Source: Arthonia radiata
Lineage: Eukaryota; Ascomycota; Arthoniomycetes; Arthoniales; Arthoniaceae
Direction of reading: 5' to 3'
Length of the DNA stretch: 64,000 nucleotides
Assembly (NCBI GenBank): GCA_002989075.1
Contig: PSQN01000016.1
Span: 2,620,336-2,684,335, forward strand
Position 1 is the first letter of the stretch. Every line of letters begins with the position of its first letter. The position numbers and the translations under genes were made by a program. This document shows positions 11,672-22,261 of the stretch, piece by piece. The notes below the pieces were generated by a model. It was not told where the DNA came from. It saw only the letters and a list, made by a program, of their open reading frames with translations, and searched no databases.

Positions 11672-14227
11672 TGCAGATCAGAGTCTTTGTTCGTCACGCG
11701 CGCTTGCATTTGGGGCAGTGGTAAAAGTGCGCATTTACATGGCGTCGGTGGCTCCAGGCAGTCAGGTATGTGGCAAGGCGTGTAATCTCAGACTCTAACA
11801 TTCGACGAAATAAGCTACTTTCGGCAAAGGTCAACACTTATTACACTCACCGCATCCTTCAAATCTCTCATCTCGTCAGCCTAATCTCTTGTTATTGCAT
11901 TCATCAAACACCCTCAATATGAATGAACACAAATATAACTAATCCCTGTCTAACCTCCCATGGACCGGGTCCATCCGATCACTTCATCTACCAAGATAGC
12001 ACCCCTGCCACGATCTCGGTTCAAGTCCGCGAACTCGCACACACGAGCGGCGGGCCGACCCTTCATCGCATGCGGTGCGCATGGGCTTCGGAGCTTGTTG
12101 CCGAGGATGCAAGACCGTGCATTGAAATCATGCAGGCATGGGTGAGCGCGTCGTCCCTCTCGGGTGTCGGTACAGATCCCTGTCGTGTTGGCATGTTGGC
12201 CCTATTGATATGGAAACACGCACCGCACGCATGGTCTCGCGTGTGTACTCAGTGAGAAGGAATACGGCCAAGAGGCAAGAGAACATTCAATTGCAGTTAT
12301 CACTTTTCAAAGTCTGCCATAGTTGCGCCATAGTCCAAAGCTACGAAGCTGAGTATGCTGGCATCAATAATCGCCTTCCGAGTCTTGCGGTCTCGGCCTC
12401 ACCCCGAAAAACATATGCGCAAGGAATATATCTGAGCTGCCACGTTATTGAAATGTCCTCAGTATACTTATCTTCCGTGCCCAATGTCATCTATCAGTCA
12501 TCTTGAGCTCAACCAGAATCTTCTCCATATCTCCTATTACTCAAGAGCTCTCATCACGTCTTTCATGCACGATTGACAAGGCTTCATTTCTCTCCTACGC
12601 CGCTATCGTGATAATCTTCGAATCCATCACGAGATACACCCCCACAACATCCCGCGATACCTACTAGCGAACGTTCAAGCGTCGGTCCACCTCAAGCCTC
12701 CGCCATCTCAACGAACGCTATGCCACGGCACACGCCCAACATGGTCCCATGGATTGCACCACCGCTGCGGGATCTCTGAAAGCCGCGTCTAAATTCTCAT
12801 GAAGCTGTATAAACGCCTACGCCACCGACGTGTTGAGACGCAATAGATGCAAAGCCGAGCACATCCCCGGTTCTGCTTGTGCTACTGCTATCATGCCCTT
12901 TCGTGTGCAGCTCGTCCGTGTGCAGCACTGCAAGCCCCGACATTCTTACGGGCTCGGGTCAAATCAACCGCTGTGTTGAAGCAGTTCGCCTGGGGTTTGT
13001 GTCGCACTGGGTATCTCTCTTTCGCTTTTGTGCGGCAATGTCACATCCATCGTGGCGTTCACGAGTAACATTCATCGCCCGGTCTGTCTAGCACTGCACG
13101 CCCATGTGGTTAGCGTTAGTGCTGAGCTTTTCGCTGGACATTTTGATCCGCCACCTACTACTTTGTCGCCAGAAAATGGCCGTGGCCACTTTCATCCCCT
13201 GCGATCTCCGCAGAATGCCCGTTCACTACCTGCACCGTCCACTACCTCCAATCTGTCTAACACCACCTCTTCCCGACCATTACCACCATTCCCTCGCAGT
13301 CGCCACGCCGTCCCTTCATACCATCCTACACCTACGTCTTCCTCCTTTCCATTTACCTCCACATCTACCACACCAGACTCACACCTCCACTGACCCCTCA
13401 ACTGCTTGTCTCTATCTCATGTTTACCGCTGCTTTACAGTATCACATTTCTCTACGCAGATTCCTACCGACTTGGATATCCAATATATACGTGTAGTACT
13501 GTGCGTCATGTGTGGCGTCTACCTCTTAGAGTCTGGATTTGTCGGACGCCAACTGTAGCGACAGCGCGTGACAGCACGCACTACATGTTCTACAGTATAC
13601 AGTACGGAGAATCAGCGCCCCAGACATTTGAACCTGTAAACGCTGGAATCCTCGTTGAGCTGTACATGCAGCTTTTCTTATTCAACATTGTAAGACTCAT
13701 ACTTCATCACTATTCGGGGTCGAACGTACGAGATAGGTGTGAGTGGTCAGACCAGCTAGAGGTGCTAGAAAGATAATTAGGGAGAGACTGGTAGTAATGG
13801 TATGGGTGTTTGTAGGTAGACGGCTAAGGGAGCCTCAACTTTTACGTCAAGTGTATTAAACCAAGTACAAAAGCTATGAAAGGGGATTTGGAGAGGTAAG
13901 AAATGGTCAGCAATGGGAAGGGGGAGAGTGTGACGGTGCTTTTATGGTAAGGAGATGTATGAGTGGGCGGTAGAGAGGCTAGTAGTGAGGAGGAATAGGT
14001 AGAGATGTGGGAGGAGGGATGGGCGGAGATAGATGGGAGTGAACGGATGGCAACGAGGGCAGCGATGGGTGAAATAAACGAGTAGGGGGAAATACAAGGA
14101 GCGACGGTGTGAGGCGGAACGCTCAGGAACAGAAGTAAGACTCCAGGCGCAAGACAACAGAAATAAGCGAACGCCATGCGAAGGCAAGTCCGTATGGGAG
14201 TATCAACATGCGCATTAGACGACCGCA
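11672..14227. other. Long gene-poor stretch after CTP synthase
   Basis: 2.5 kb of convergent intergenic DNA. Only short frames without domains occur. A C/T-rich, G-poor segment at about 13200-13400 creates open frames rich in Pro, Ser and Thr on the plus strand; these look compositional. No tRNA or transposon was recognised. Long UTRs, a noncoding RNA or an intron-rich gene remain possible. Confidence 0.4.
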
Positions 14228-14560
14228 TCAGTCAGCGCCCCTCGACATAGGGCCGTTGAGAAGGTGACGCAGCGCCGTCATGCTCATGCTGAGATGCCGC
14301 CACGGTCCTATCCGCATCCAATATAGAAAGGGCGAGAGCACTGAGAACGTCAACGACGGCAACAGTAGCGCCCCAGACAGCATCACGGACACGACACAGC
14401 AAAGCACACAGAAAACCGAAAATATAAAGCCGAGGCATAGGACTCGAATTACTATTTCCCGACCCTCACTCACCACTCCCAAACACCACGCTCCCCACAC
14501 GCCCACGCTCAAGACTCCAATATCGATAAAGACGCTGCATTCCCGCAGCGCGTGATCCAT
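14228..14560 (-). CDS. Possible small multi-pass membrane protein
   Basis: A single-exon frame of 110 codons. A predicted membrane segment lies near residues 11-30 (FIDIGVLSVGVWGAWCLGVV). A second, longer hydrophobic stretch near residues 38-83 is probably two segments (GFIFSVFCVLCCVVSVM, then LLLPSLTFSVLSPFLYW). A charged loop (SEGRE) separates them and the tail is basic. This ordered alternation of hydrophobic and charged parts is unusual for a random frame. The frame lies just downstream of the Gac1-like gene on the same strand. No family is recognised and expression is unknown. Confidence 0.35.
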   Translation of the reverse strand: MDHALRECSVFIDIGVLSVGVWGAWCLGVVSEGREIVIRVLCLGFIFSVFCVLCCVVSVMLSGALLLPSLTFSVLSPFLYWMRIGPWRHLSMSMTALRHLLNGPMSRGAD

Positions 14561-14903
14561 GCCCGTGACTCAATGACGTCGTCATCGTACACCGTACGCG
14601 TGAGGCTCGTTCATGTCCAGCCCAAAAGCTGGGCAGAAAAACAACGCTCGCTGAAAATGCGGCAGACGGAAAACAGATGCCCGATTCAGTAACAGAAAAC
14701 CGCGGAGCGCCGTGCTGGAAATGCAGCAAGAAAAGCAGAGTGATGGTGCCAGACCCGATGAGTGGTATGCGTCCAGAATGTGCAGAACTTTTAGGCCGTT
14801 ATCGTTAGTATGCGGAGGCATCGACAAGTCCCGTTGGTCGTAAGTTAATAATGATGATGCTTTTGTGTTCATGTGGGGTTTCGAGAACCAATGTTGGACA
14901 ATG
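14561..14903. other. Intergenic, 3' of the Gac1-like gene
   Basis: 343 bp downstream of the Gac1-like stop codon, presumably holding its 3' UTR. Nothing else is supported. Confidence 0.5.
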
Positions 14904-17090
14904 CTACCCGTGGATCGCCATGGCTGGCGTCGCTGTTCCAGAGGGCATTAGTCCATAGTCAGAGTTTTGAGCAAATCGATAGCCTAGTGATGCTGGCGAA
15001 GACGAGCGTGACCCGCACCCATGAGGTGAGCCATAAGTAGGCGAACCTGTGCGAGGCATTAATCGCGGCGAGAGAGCACTGTTACTGTGCTCATAGGAAC
15101 AAGCAGCCATCGATTGCTGAGATCCGACATGCGGCACAGTGTGCTCAGCTGCTCTCCCGGGGATTGGTGGCTTATCATCCCGAGCGCCATCAGTGCCCAT
15201 CGTGGGCTGCGGCTTCTTCGGTGCTTGATTGGGGCTCGCGTCCTGAGAAGCTCCGTTTGTCTGTGGCTTACCACTGCCGAAGAAGCAGAACTTGTTGACA
15301 AACTCCTGATAGGCCCGTGAATCGAGAGCTGACTTGTTGGTGTGGATTGCATCAGTCTGCGGGGTCTCATGCTTGCCACTCGGAGGAGGCGTATACCGTT
15401 GAGTAATGGATGACTTTGGCGGCTCTTCGCTAGCCTTGTCCGACGGCGACCCCTGCTGTGGGCTCCTGCGGACACCGCTTTGATCACCCAAGTTTGATTG
15501 CGCGTGATTGAGTGCGGCGGTGAGGGAAGCCCCAAAATCGTAACGATTGCTGAACTGCTGGCTGGAGCGATTGGCTTTCTGAGGCTGCGTCGCATCAGGA
15601 ATCCTCGCGGGCTGCTTCAGCTTGAGAGGCACGCCGCTATCAAAGCCACGTGAGAAGTCTTCGTCTAATGAGGGTTTATGACGCATCTGAGCAGGAGCTG
15701 CAGAGTTCTTCCTGCTGCGTGGAATTGGCCTCACCCCTAAGCTGGGAGCAGAGGTCGGACCGGATTGTCTCTTTGTGAAGTCTACCTGAAAGTTCATTGA
15801 GCTGTTGTTGTCCCAGTATTCTTGCCCATTGACACGATACCGCACGCAAATTAACATGGTCTTGTCCTGAATATTCGTCACATCGGAGAGCTTGATCGCG
15901 AAGGTAAAGAGATCAAAGCCGTCTTTCGGTCTTAATAATGGATCGGCGCAGTATTCTCCCAAGACCTCCGAAGTCGTCTTCCAGAAGTCGGTGGTGAATC
16001 TTGCGACAACCGTTTTGTGGAATGAGAGATTGGCCACGACAATTTGACCAAGGAGGCTCTTCCCGTCAGCAGACAAGGTAATCTTGTCCAAGCGAGCGGG
16101 CTGCGATTGTCTTTCCAAATTGTCGCGTGGAAAGTTGCAAAGCCCGATGTCCACGCCTGACAGCGTGGGTGATGGGGGTTGCTTGCCAAACGGGAACTCA
16201 CGGTCGTCTTCGTAGCCTTCAGCAGGAGATCCACCCGCGCTCACAGCGATAGGCCGGTCAACCTGCAAGAAATGCTTGACTTGTTGGATGTCATCATTGA
16301 AGTGGACACCCTTCTTGCCGTATGTTGGTGTTCCCGGCATGCTCGAGAATGTCCTCCTATTCTTGGGCCTCATTGCCGGCTTAACCAACTCTCCAGACTT
16401 CTTGCGTATCAAAGGTGGCTTAGAAAATTCTTCTTCGTCGCCGTCTGAAACAGAGGCATTGGCTGGCGAATCGGTGGGCTGATGAGGAGGCGTAAAAACG
16501 ATAGCCGTGTCTGTGGTCGAACGAGAATGTGCAATCTTGCGAGCAGCCTTCTTGAGTTCCGCGGTTTCTTCCTCACTGAGCTCTTCGCCGGCGGGTTTGG
16601 CAGGGAACTGAAATTGCCGGTCAAGATCTGGCGAACCCTTTCTATTGATTTGCAATGACTCTCTTACGGCTTTCTCCAGCTCCTGAATCTCTTTCTCCGC
16701 TTTTTGCTTGGCTTTCGCAGGTTCCTCATCGCTGGAAACATGACCTGAATCGGGAGGGGAGATGATTGCTCCGGCGGGCATGGCCGAGTCTGTGACGGGT
16801 GGAGGCGACTGCCGAAGGCTGGTGTCAATGTGTAGGCGGCCCTCTTGCTTTCGTTCTTCTTTGTTCGAGCTGTCAGTGTTCGTGTCATTCACAGAATCAT
16901 CGTGCTGGCGCTTCCTCGAAGCCGTGGAGGAAGAGCGGGATCGAGGGAGGGAGTTCTGGCTGCCCGAGGAACTCCGTGCCGGATGTCGGCGGTGGCCATA
17001 GTCGTGTGTGTCAAGTTGGTGGTGAGGGTGGGTAGATGAGGGAGCAGTAGGTGTGACCGGCGATAGGTGGGAGGGCGGTGTATAAGGCAT
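14904..17090 (-). CDS. Protein phosphatase 1 regulatory subunit with CBM21 domain (Gac1/Pig1-like)
   Basis: A single exon of 728 residues. Gac1-type subunits tether the PP1 catalytic subunit to glycogen and glycogen synthase, promoting glycogen storage. A PP1-docking RVxF-type motif is visible in GKKGVHFND in the first half. The CBM21 carbohydrate-binding module spans roughly residues 335-440, with LGQIVVANLSFHKTVVARFT, the FWKT..E block, and YRVNGQEYWDNN near its end. The remainder is Ser/Pro-rich and disordered; the N-terminus is basic and rich in Ser, the middle acidic. The order RVxF then CBM21 matches the family. The start (MPYTPPSHLSP) is the only ATG at the head of the frame. Targeting of glycogen is family knowledge; other CBM21 targeting subunits are the alternative. 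Confidence 0.85.
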   Translation of the reverse strand: MPYTPPSHLSPVTPTAPSSTHPHHQLDTHDYGHRRHPARSSSGSQNSLPRSRSSSTASRKRQHDDSVNDTNTDSSNKEERKQEGRLHIDTSLRQSPPPVTDSAMPAGAIISPPDSGHVSSDEEPAKAKQKAEKEIQELEKAVRESLQINRKGSPDLDRQFQFPAKPAGEELSEEETAELKKAARKIAHSRSTTDTAIVFTPPHQPTDSPANASVSDGDEEEFSKPPLIRKKSGELVKPAMRPKNRRTFSSMPGTPTYGKKGVHFNDDIQQVKHFLQVDRPIAVSAGGSPAEGYEDDREFPFGKQPPSPTLSGVDIGLCNFPRDNLERQSQPARLDKITLSADGKSLLGQIVVANLSFHKTVVARFTTDFWKTTSEVLGEYCADPLLRPKDGFDLFTFAIKLSDVTNIQDKTMLICVRYRVNGQEYWDNNSSMNFQVDFTKRQSGPTSAPSLGVRPIPRSRKNSAAPAQMRHKPSLDEDFSRGFDSGVPLKLKQPARIPDATQPQKANRSSQQFSNRYDFGASLTAALNHAQSNLGDQSGVRRSPQQGSPSDKASEEPPKSSITQRYTPPPSGKHETPQTDAIHTNKSALDSRAYQEFVNKFCFFGSGKPQTNGASQDASPNQAPKKPQPTMGTDGARDDKPPIPGRAAEHTVPHVGSQQSMAACSYEHSNSALSPRLMPRTGSPTYGSPHGCGSRSSSPASLGYRFAQNSDYGLMPSGTATPAMAIHG

Positions 17091-19059
17091 CCAAGCGGCT
17101 CAGCTGTGGAGAGCACGTTGGAGCGTAGGAATGAATTAAGTAGAGAACGATGACATGGCAACGGGAATATCTCGAAGTCTACACCTTGCCAGCATACATG
17201 AGCAATTTGCTTTAGGTGGTGTGGAGAGGAGCGAATGTGGTGAGAGTGGTGTCGATAGGGCGAGGAAGGCGCATGCGATGGGAACTTACACGCTGGAGAC
17301 AAAGCGAGCCTCAAATTCAGGGCACGTCGCGGAAAGAGGAAGCGACAAAGAAAAGCGTTCGTCGACAATGGATTGTCAAGATGGCCACGCGTTTCGAGGA
17401 GGGGTGCCCACACGTCAAAGATGGCCGAAGAGGTAGTGGCGATGCAGTGACAGGTTGCTGTGATGTCAAAGTTATTGCAGATTGACCAAGTCTACAGCAA
17501 CGACAAGCAGCAGAGGATAGGATTAAAATTAGAAGTGGAAGCAAGTAATTGTGAGGAAGAGACTGCAATCCGTGGTGAGGGAAAATGAGGGTACGAGTCG
17601 AGATGGTGGACAGTTGGGGTACCTCACTCAACAAAACAAGCCCCTCACCCTCTTGACTCTGCTCCTTCGGACGTGCCTGCGCTCCACCCCCGGATCGGCG
17701 GTAGATACGGAAGCGAGTGATACTAGTCGAGGGAGCTTGGCTAGAAAGACTCGAGGACCTTGAAGCCTGAGAGCGTCTGAGTCCTGACAGAGTAAAATTG
17801 GCTGCATGCGGAGATACTGGTCGACCTTTGGAGGGTGATGACTCGCTATAAATTCTGGATCGAGTGCCCCACTATTGCTCATGAAAATAGCGTGTACATT
17901 TCCATCTCGCGAACCGCTCACTTTCCATATCTTTAGAACGTCCATGGGAGCGGGTGCGGAGTCTATATGAGACGGAGCAGCTCCTGATTCCAGCCATCTG
18001 TTCATTCCCAGGTGCCCTCATCTCCTTCTAGACGCGGCGTATTGCAAGCTCCTTCACCTTCTTGTCACACCGCCCCTCACCCCTTCACATGTCGCTGATG
18101 TTTCATGATCTCTGCTTCATCAGCACCATTGATATGATTCTTTTCCGATGATCGACCTGGTCAGACCCACCACGAGCAGCCCTCTCCACAAGTCCATGTC
18201 AAGGCTGCATAGACGCCCGTCGTGGGGATTGCTGGGGTTGGTATCTTGAAGGTGCATGAAATAAGAGTGGGCCCAACGCCCCACCAGCTCTCCAGATGGC
18301 GCGCGCCAACGCGCTCGGCGTCCGCAGACTCGGATTTCGCTTCTTCTTGATAGCCACTCACCCACTGATCATCCCACCGTCGTCGGTCTATTCCTCATCG
18401 CCAACGTTGATTGCTCTTTCACACGCTGAGAGACGTTCGCCTGCACATCATGTGCGACATAAGACCGTTCAGTGCCCCATTGCGTGCATACGCGACCGTA
18501 CTGCGGCACAACGTCTCATTAAGCCTGCGCATGCAATAGCACGCTCCTCATGCATGGCCCTTGCAATCTCTCTCACCAAGTCCTCAAGCCTCAAACCGTT
18601 CTCCCGCTGATCATGCAAGCACGTATGCTGGGAACGCCTTCTTCCCCGCCTCTCCGCACTCTCAAGGTGGGTCGCGCTGATAGCGCATCGCTCTTCGCAG
18701 CTTTGAAACGACCTACCACGGATGTACATACCGACGTGCTGTTTCGTGATTCAGACCCTGACCACCGCCACGTCCCCCAACAACAGCGCGATCGCCAGAG
18801 CTTGCCTACTCCGTTATCTCCTGCCGCAGGTGGAGCTGGGCGAGGTGTCACGTACCTCGTGGCCGTTGACGCAGGGTCTCTGCTATGCGCCCGACAGGTC
18901 GGTCTAGCTCAAATAGGACGACTGGTGACGCGAAACTCTACGTCGGACACATGCAGATACCGCACTGCACCGCAGCCGTTCCAAGTATGTATATCTGGGG
19001 CACACTGCCATCGCGATCCAAGTAGTATCGTCCTTCCAAGCTTCACTACATATCCAAGA
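17091..19059. other. Intergenic region between the Gac1-like gene and Pol X
   Basis: About 2 kb. The left part should hold the promoter and 5' UTR of the Gac1-like gene, the right part the 3' UTR of the polymerase gene. Frames of 80-255 codons occur on both strands but overlap each other and show no domains. Nothing further is supported. Confidence 0.45.
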
Positions 19060-21285
19060 TCACCCCGTGCACCTCTCCCACGGCTCTTTATACTCCAACC
19101 CCAGCCCCTGGAAGACCTTGCGCTCGGCCTCCTCAATCGTCTCAGCTCGTCCGCCGATCGCCTCAACATCTACCACTTGCCCTGTCCCGCGGTCTCTGAT
19201 GCCGCTGCTGTCGAACTTCCAGTTCTTGACGTGCTTGGCGTAGCGTCGCAAATCGCGCTCAAAGGTGGTGCCGGCGCTCCAGCCCAGGACGGCGCAGCCG
19301 ATCGTTCGCCAGGGTGAGATGATGATGTCGACGCGACGGTGGGGGTTGGGGTTCTTGCCGTCCACGGCGTCTTCCTCGTTGTATGAAGGGTTTTGCCAGA
19401 CGACCATGGTCTTGTCGAGTGTGTCGAAGCCTGAGCCTTTTGCTGGGCCTTTGTATGCCAGTGTCTCTTGGCCTCTGCGAGAGCCGCTGTGCGTGGTGCC
19501 AAGGCTGTGTGTGATCCAATCTGCTTGGTGAAGGCTATCCGCAAGGTCGTCCACAATATCGAGGGTGCGTGCGTCGTCCAGGTGCGACACCATCAGATCA
19601 GCGTCTCCAGACTCCGCCTTGCCCCGCCGACAGCCGCCTACAATCGTTGTGCGCACACCATCCGGCTCACCACAGACTCGCTGGGCATGTTTGTGGACGA
19701 CGTCTCGGATTTGTTCGACTTCAGAGCGTGGTATCTTCTGCTGAAACTCATCGTAAAACTTCACACCGATCTGTTGCACGCGACTGATACTGTTCCAACC
19801 GTGCTCGACAATGTCATCGAGATCCCGCCAGCCTCGATTATAGAACTCTCGCGCAGTCGCCGCGCCAACACCCCAGATCTCGAAGAAGATCCTCAGCGTC
19901 TGCAGGCGTGAATCGTTTTTCGCTTCACGCACAGCTTCCACATCATGCTCTCCGTTGTTCTTCCACTCGACAAAAAGCGCAGCAATTCTACTGCTGCACC
20001 CAGGCAGGGCGCTGATCTCCCTGGGAGACGTCAAGGTGTAAGGGTAGGCGCTAATTGATGCAATGGCCGTACTGTATGCGCGAATGCCAATCTCATCGCC
20101 TATTAGGTCTCGCGTGACACGGATCACCTTCAACATATCAACAAATTTTCGATTTGGATGATCGACCGGAGTAGAACGTTGGCATGCGTACTTGTAGCCC
20201 TTCTTGATCCACTCTGGAGGCTCAGGGATGTCATTGCTGAGATCGAGGTCATGCTCCGTCGTCGACTGCTGCAAGAGCGGTGCGACACCATCGGAGTGGG
20301 CCTGTCCAGGCAGACGAGGCTGCTGTGTCCTCGACGCATATGCATTCTCTCGGTCGCGCTGCTCTACGGCTCCGTGGAAACGTTTCCTTGAGATCTGACT
20401 GGGGCGTGGCGGCTCGGCTTCGTTTTGAGCTCGTTCGAGTATAGTATTGACCTTGACTGCGTTCTGCGGCTTCGAAGAGTACTCGCCGACGCTACTGGTT
20501 GCACGTGTTGGTAGATCGGTCCTTGTGATTGGGGTTGCTACCGCTGCGCTAGGTCTCGCAATCACGGTGCCACTGTACACGAGGTAGGACTCCAAAGGCA
20601 ATTTCTCATGGACTTTCAATGAATCGAAGAGCCAATCCAGCTTGACGACGGAGATGGTGTTGGCGGGAGAGTCCATGCCCTTAAGACCTGATTGTGGTGC
20701 CTGCCTGTTCAACTTCCTGGCCTTCGTAACTACCGGCCGTAGTGGCTCAGACTCTGACTCGGTGCTCGAATCCATGGTCAGGTCAATCGTGTTGTTACAT
20801 TGTTCCATCACGCCAATGGGGCTGTGAGGGCGTTTGTCGCCAATTCGTGGCGGTGGGTTGCCTTTTGCTTGCGTATCTTGGGTCCTCGCGCCAAATACTC
20901 TAGCTGCCTCGACCTCTTCTGTGAAAATGCCTCGAGTCCTCAACTCCATGACAGCACGCTTCTTCTGGGAAACTTTCCCAATGAAGATCCTGGCCTCGCG
21001 CACGTCGTATGTGACAGGCGCATCGGCACCGTACAAAGCATCCTCAATCTCATGCAGCTCGTCAGCATCTAAATGCTTAGCTAGAACCAGGATGGGCTCA
21101 ATGTCATCGAGTCTCAGCTTTTGCAGTTGCTCACTAGCCCCAGGAGGTGAAGCTTCTCGGATGGTCTGTGATGAGCCCTCGCTGGCCATCGGGTCACATG
21201 GGAACGATGGAATATATATGCGTTCCTCGTGCCGATTTTGCGATTTCGTTCTCAAATACTCCGTGATCCATAGCCTACTATCCAA
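19060..21285 (-). CDS. Family X DNA polymerase (Pol4 / Pol lambda-like)
   Basis: A single exon of up to 741 residues. The first ATG is at 21285; a second in-frame ATG at 21189 (MASEGSSQ) is equally plausible. Family X polymerases fill short gaps in base excision repair and non-homologous end joining. The N-terminal third looks like a BRCT region (YDVREARIFIGKVSQKKRAV through VKLDWLFDSLK). The helix-hairpin-helix/8-kDa part leads to IPRSEVEQIRD. The nucleotidyltransferase palm has GGCRRGKAESGDADLMVSH, with the first catalytic Asp pair near residue 565, and RRVDIIISP with the third catalytic Asp. The C-terminal thumb ends in GLEYKEPWERC. The gene is divergent from the acyl-CoA-binding protein gene across a 405-bp intergenic region. 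Confidence 0.92.
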   Translation of the reverse strand: MDSRLWITEYLRTKSQNRHEERIYIPSFPCDPMASEGSSQTIREASPPGASEQLQKLRLDDIEPILVLAKHLDADELHEIEDALYGADAPVTYDVREARIFIGKVSQKKRAVMELRTRGIFTEEVEAARVFGARTQDTQAKGNPPPRIGDKRPHSPIGVMEQCNNTIDLTMDSSTESESEPLRPVVTKARKLNRQAPQSGLKGMDSPANTISVVKLDWLFDSLKVHEKLPLESYLVYSGTVIARPSAAVATPITRTDLPTRATSSVGEYSSKPQNAVKVNTILERAQNEAEPPRPSQISRKRFHGAVEQRDRENAYASRTQQPRLPGQAHSDGVAPLLQQSTTEHDLDLSNDIPEPPEWIKKGYKYACQRSTPVDHPNRKFVDMLKVIRVTRDLIGDEIGIRAYSTAIASISAYPYTLTSPREISALPGCSSRIAALFVEWKNNGEHDVEAVREAKNDSRLQTLRIFFEIWGVGAATAREFYNRGWRDLDDIVEHGWNSISRVQQIGVKFYDEFQQKIPRSEVEQIRDVVHKHAQRVCGEPDGVRTTIVGGCRRGKAESGDADLMVSHLDDARTLDIVDDLADSLHQADWITHSLGTTHSGSRRGQETLAYKGPAKGSGFDTLDKTMVVWQNPSYNEEDAVDGKNPNPHRRVDIIISPWRTIGCAVLGWSAGTTFERDLRRYAKHVKNWKFDSSGIRDRGTGQVVDVEAIGGRAETIEEAERKVFQGLGLEYKEPWERCTG

Positions 21286-21690
21286 AGTCCACGTGTGTTT
21301 GCGCCATCACTCGCGCGTCCCGAGCGGTCAGCGCGTTCTGGTCATCACAAAGATCGCGTCAGCATCTCGCGATGCATGTTCACGTCTTCACCTGCACCGC
21401 GCGTCCAGCGCGACACATCTTCCCAAGTTCGAGATGGAAGTTGTGAGACATGCGTGACATGGCAGTTGGCGGAATCGACCACATTGGACGCCAAGACACG
21501 CGCCGCATTCCGCGCCACATCTAACTGGGGTGGCGTAGTGGGGCAGCGTCATCGCAACACGTGCGTTCTGTGGACGTGCATTTCGCGACTCTCTACCCAC
21601 ATCTCTGGATAGCATTTCACGTCGGCCTCCTTGCACAACTAACACGAACGCCCTATCACTGTAGCTAGGTTCCGATTGCAGTCTATCATC
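21286..21690. promoter_or_regulatory. Divergent promoter region, Pol X / ACBP
   Basis: A 405-bp divergent space that must hold both promoters. A TATATAT run at about 21214-21220 lies just inside the longer polymerase frame and would suit use of the internal ATG at 21189 poorly or only with a very short leader. No other element can be assigned. Confidence 0.4.
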
Positions 21691-22200
21691 ATGGCCACCG
21701 AAAACACCCCTCCTTTCGAGCAGTCTCCCGAATTCAAGAAGGCAGTCGAAGACAGCCGCAAGCTGAAGGCGAAGCCCACGCAGAATGAGATGCTGGACGT
21801 AAGCATCACTGATATGAATATTCTTGAGGTCTATCTAATACTTCGATAGCTCTATGCTCTCTTCAAGCAAGGCAGCCAGGATCCTCCGATCGACAAGGCA
21901 ACCAAGCCGGGCATGTTCGACATGGTGGTACGTTATTGCCAGGCAATCACACATCTACTTTACTAATCCCTCGGGTAGAACAAGGAGAAGCGCAAAGCCT
22001 GGGACCGACTCATCGAAAAGGGTACCACACCTGAGCAAGCGCAGCAGGAATACGTCAAATACGTCGAGAGCATGAAGGAGAAGTACGGCTTTGAGGGTCC
22101 TGCAGCTCCTGCAGCGGAAGCACCGTCATTAGCGAGCCCGTCCTTGGACACGCCAGCAACAGACACCCCGATGACCCCGGCAGCGACCCCGCAGACTTGA
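21691..22200 (+). CDS. Acyl-CoA-binding protein
   Basis: Three exons (21691-21798, 21850-21927, 21979-22200) give 135 residues. The protein binds long-chain acyl-CoA esters in the cytosol and buffers and delivers them for lipid synthesis. The ACB domain covers residues 8-97: FKKAVEDSRKLKAKPTQNEM, YALFKQGSQDPP, GMFDMVNKEKRKAWDRL and EYVKYVESMKEKYG. The Tyr and Lys residues that contact acyl-CoA (YALFKQ, NKEKRKAW) are conserved. A C-terminal Ala/Pro/Thr-rich tail of about 38 residues is longer than in the 86-90-residue minimal proteins. The stop codon is 61 bp from the stop of the convergent TDP1 gene. Confidence 0.95.
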
Positions 22201-22261
22201 AAGCATCTGTATCCGGATAACATCGGATTGAACATAATTCAGTAGAGCAACACCTTCGCAC

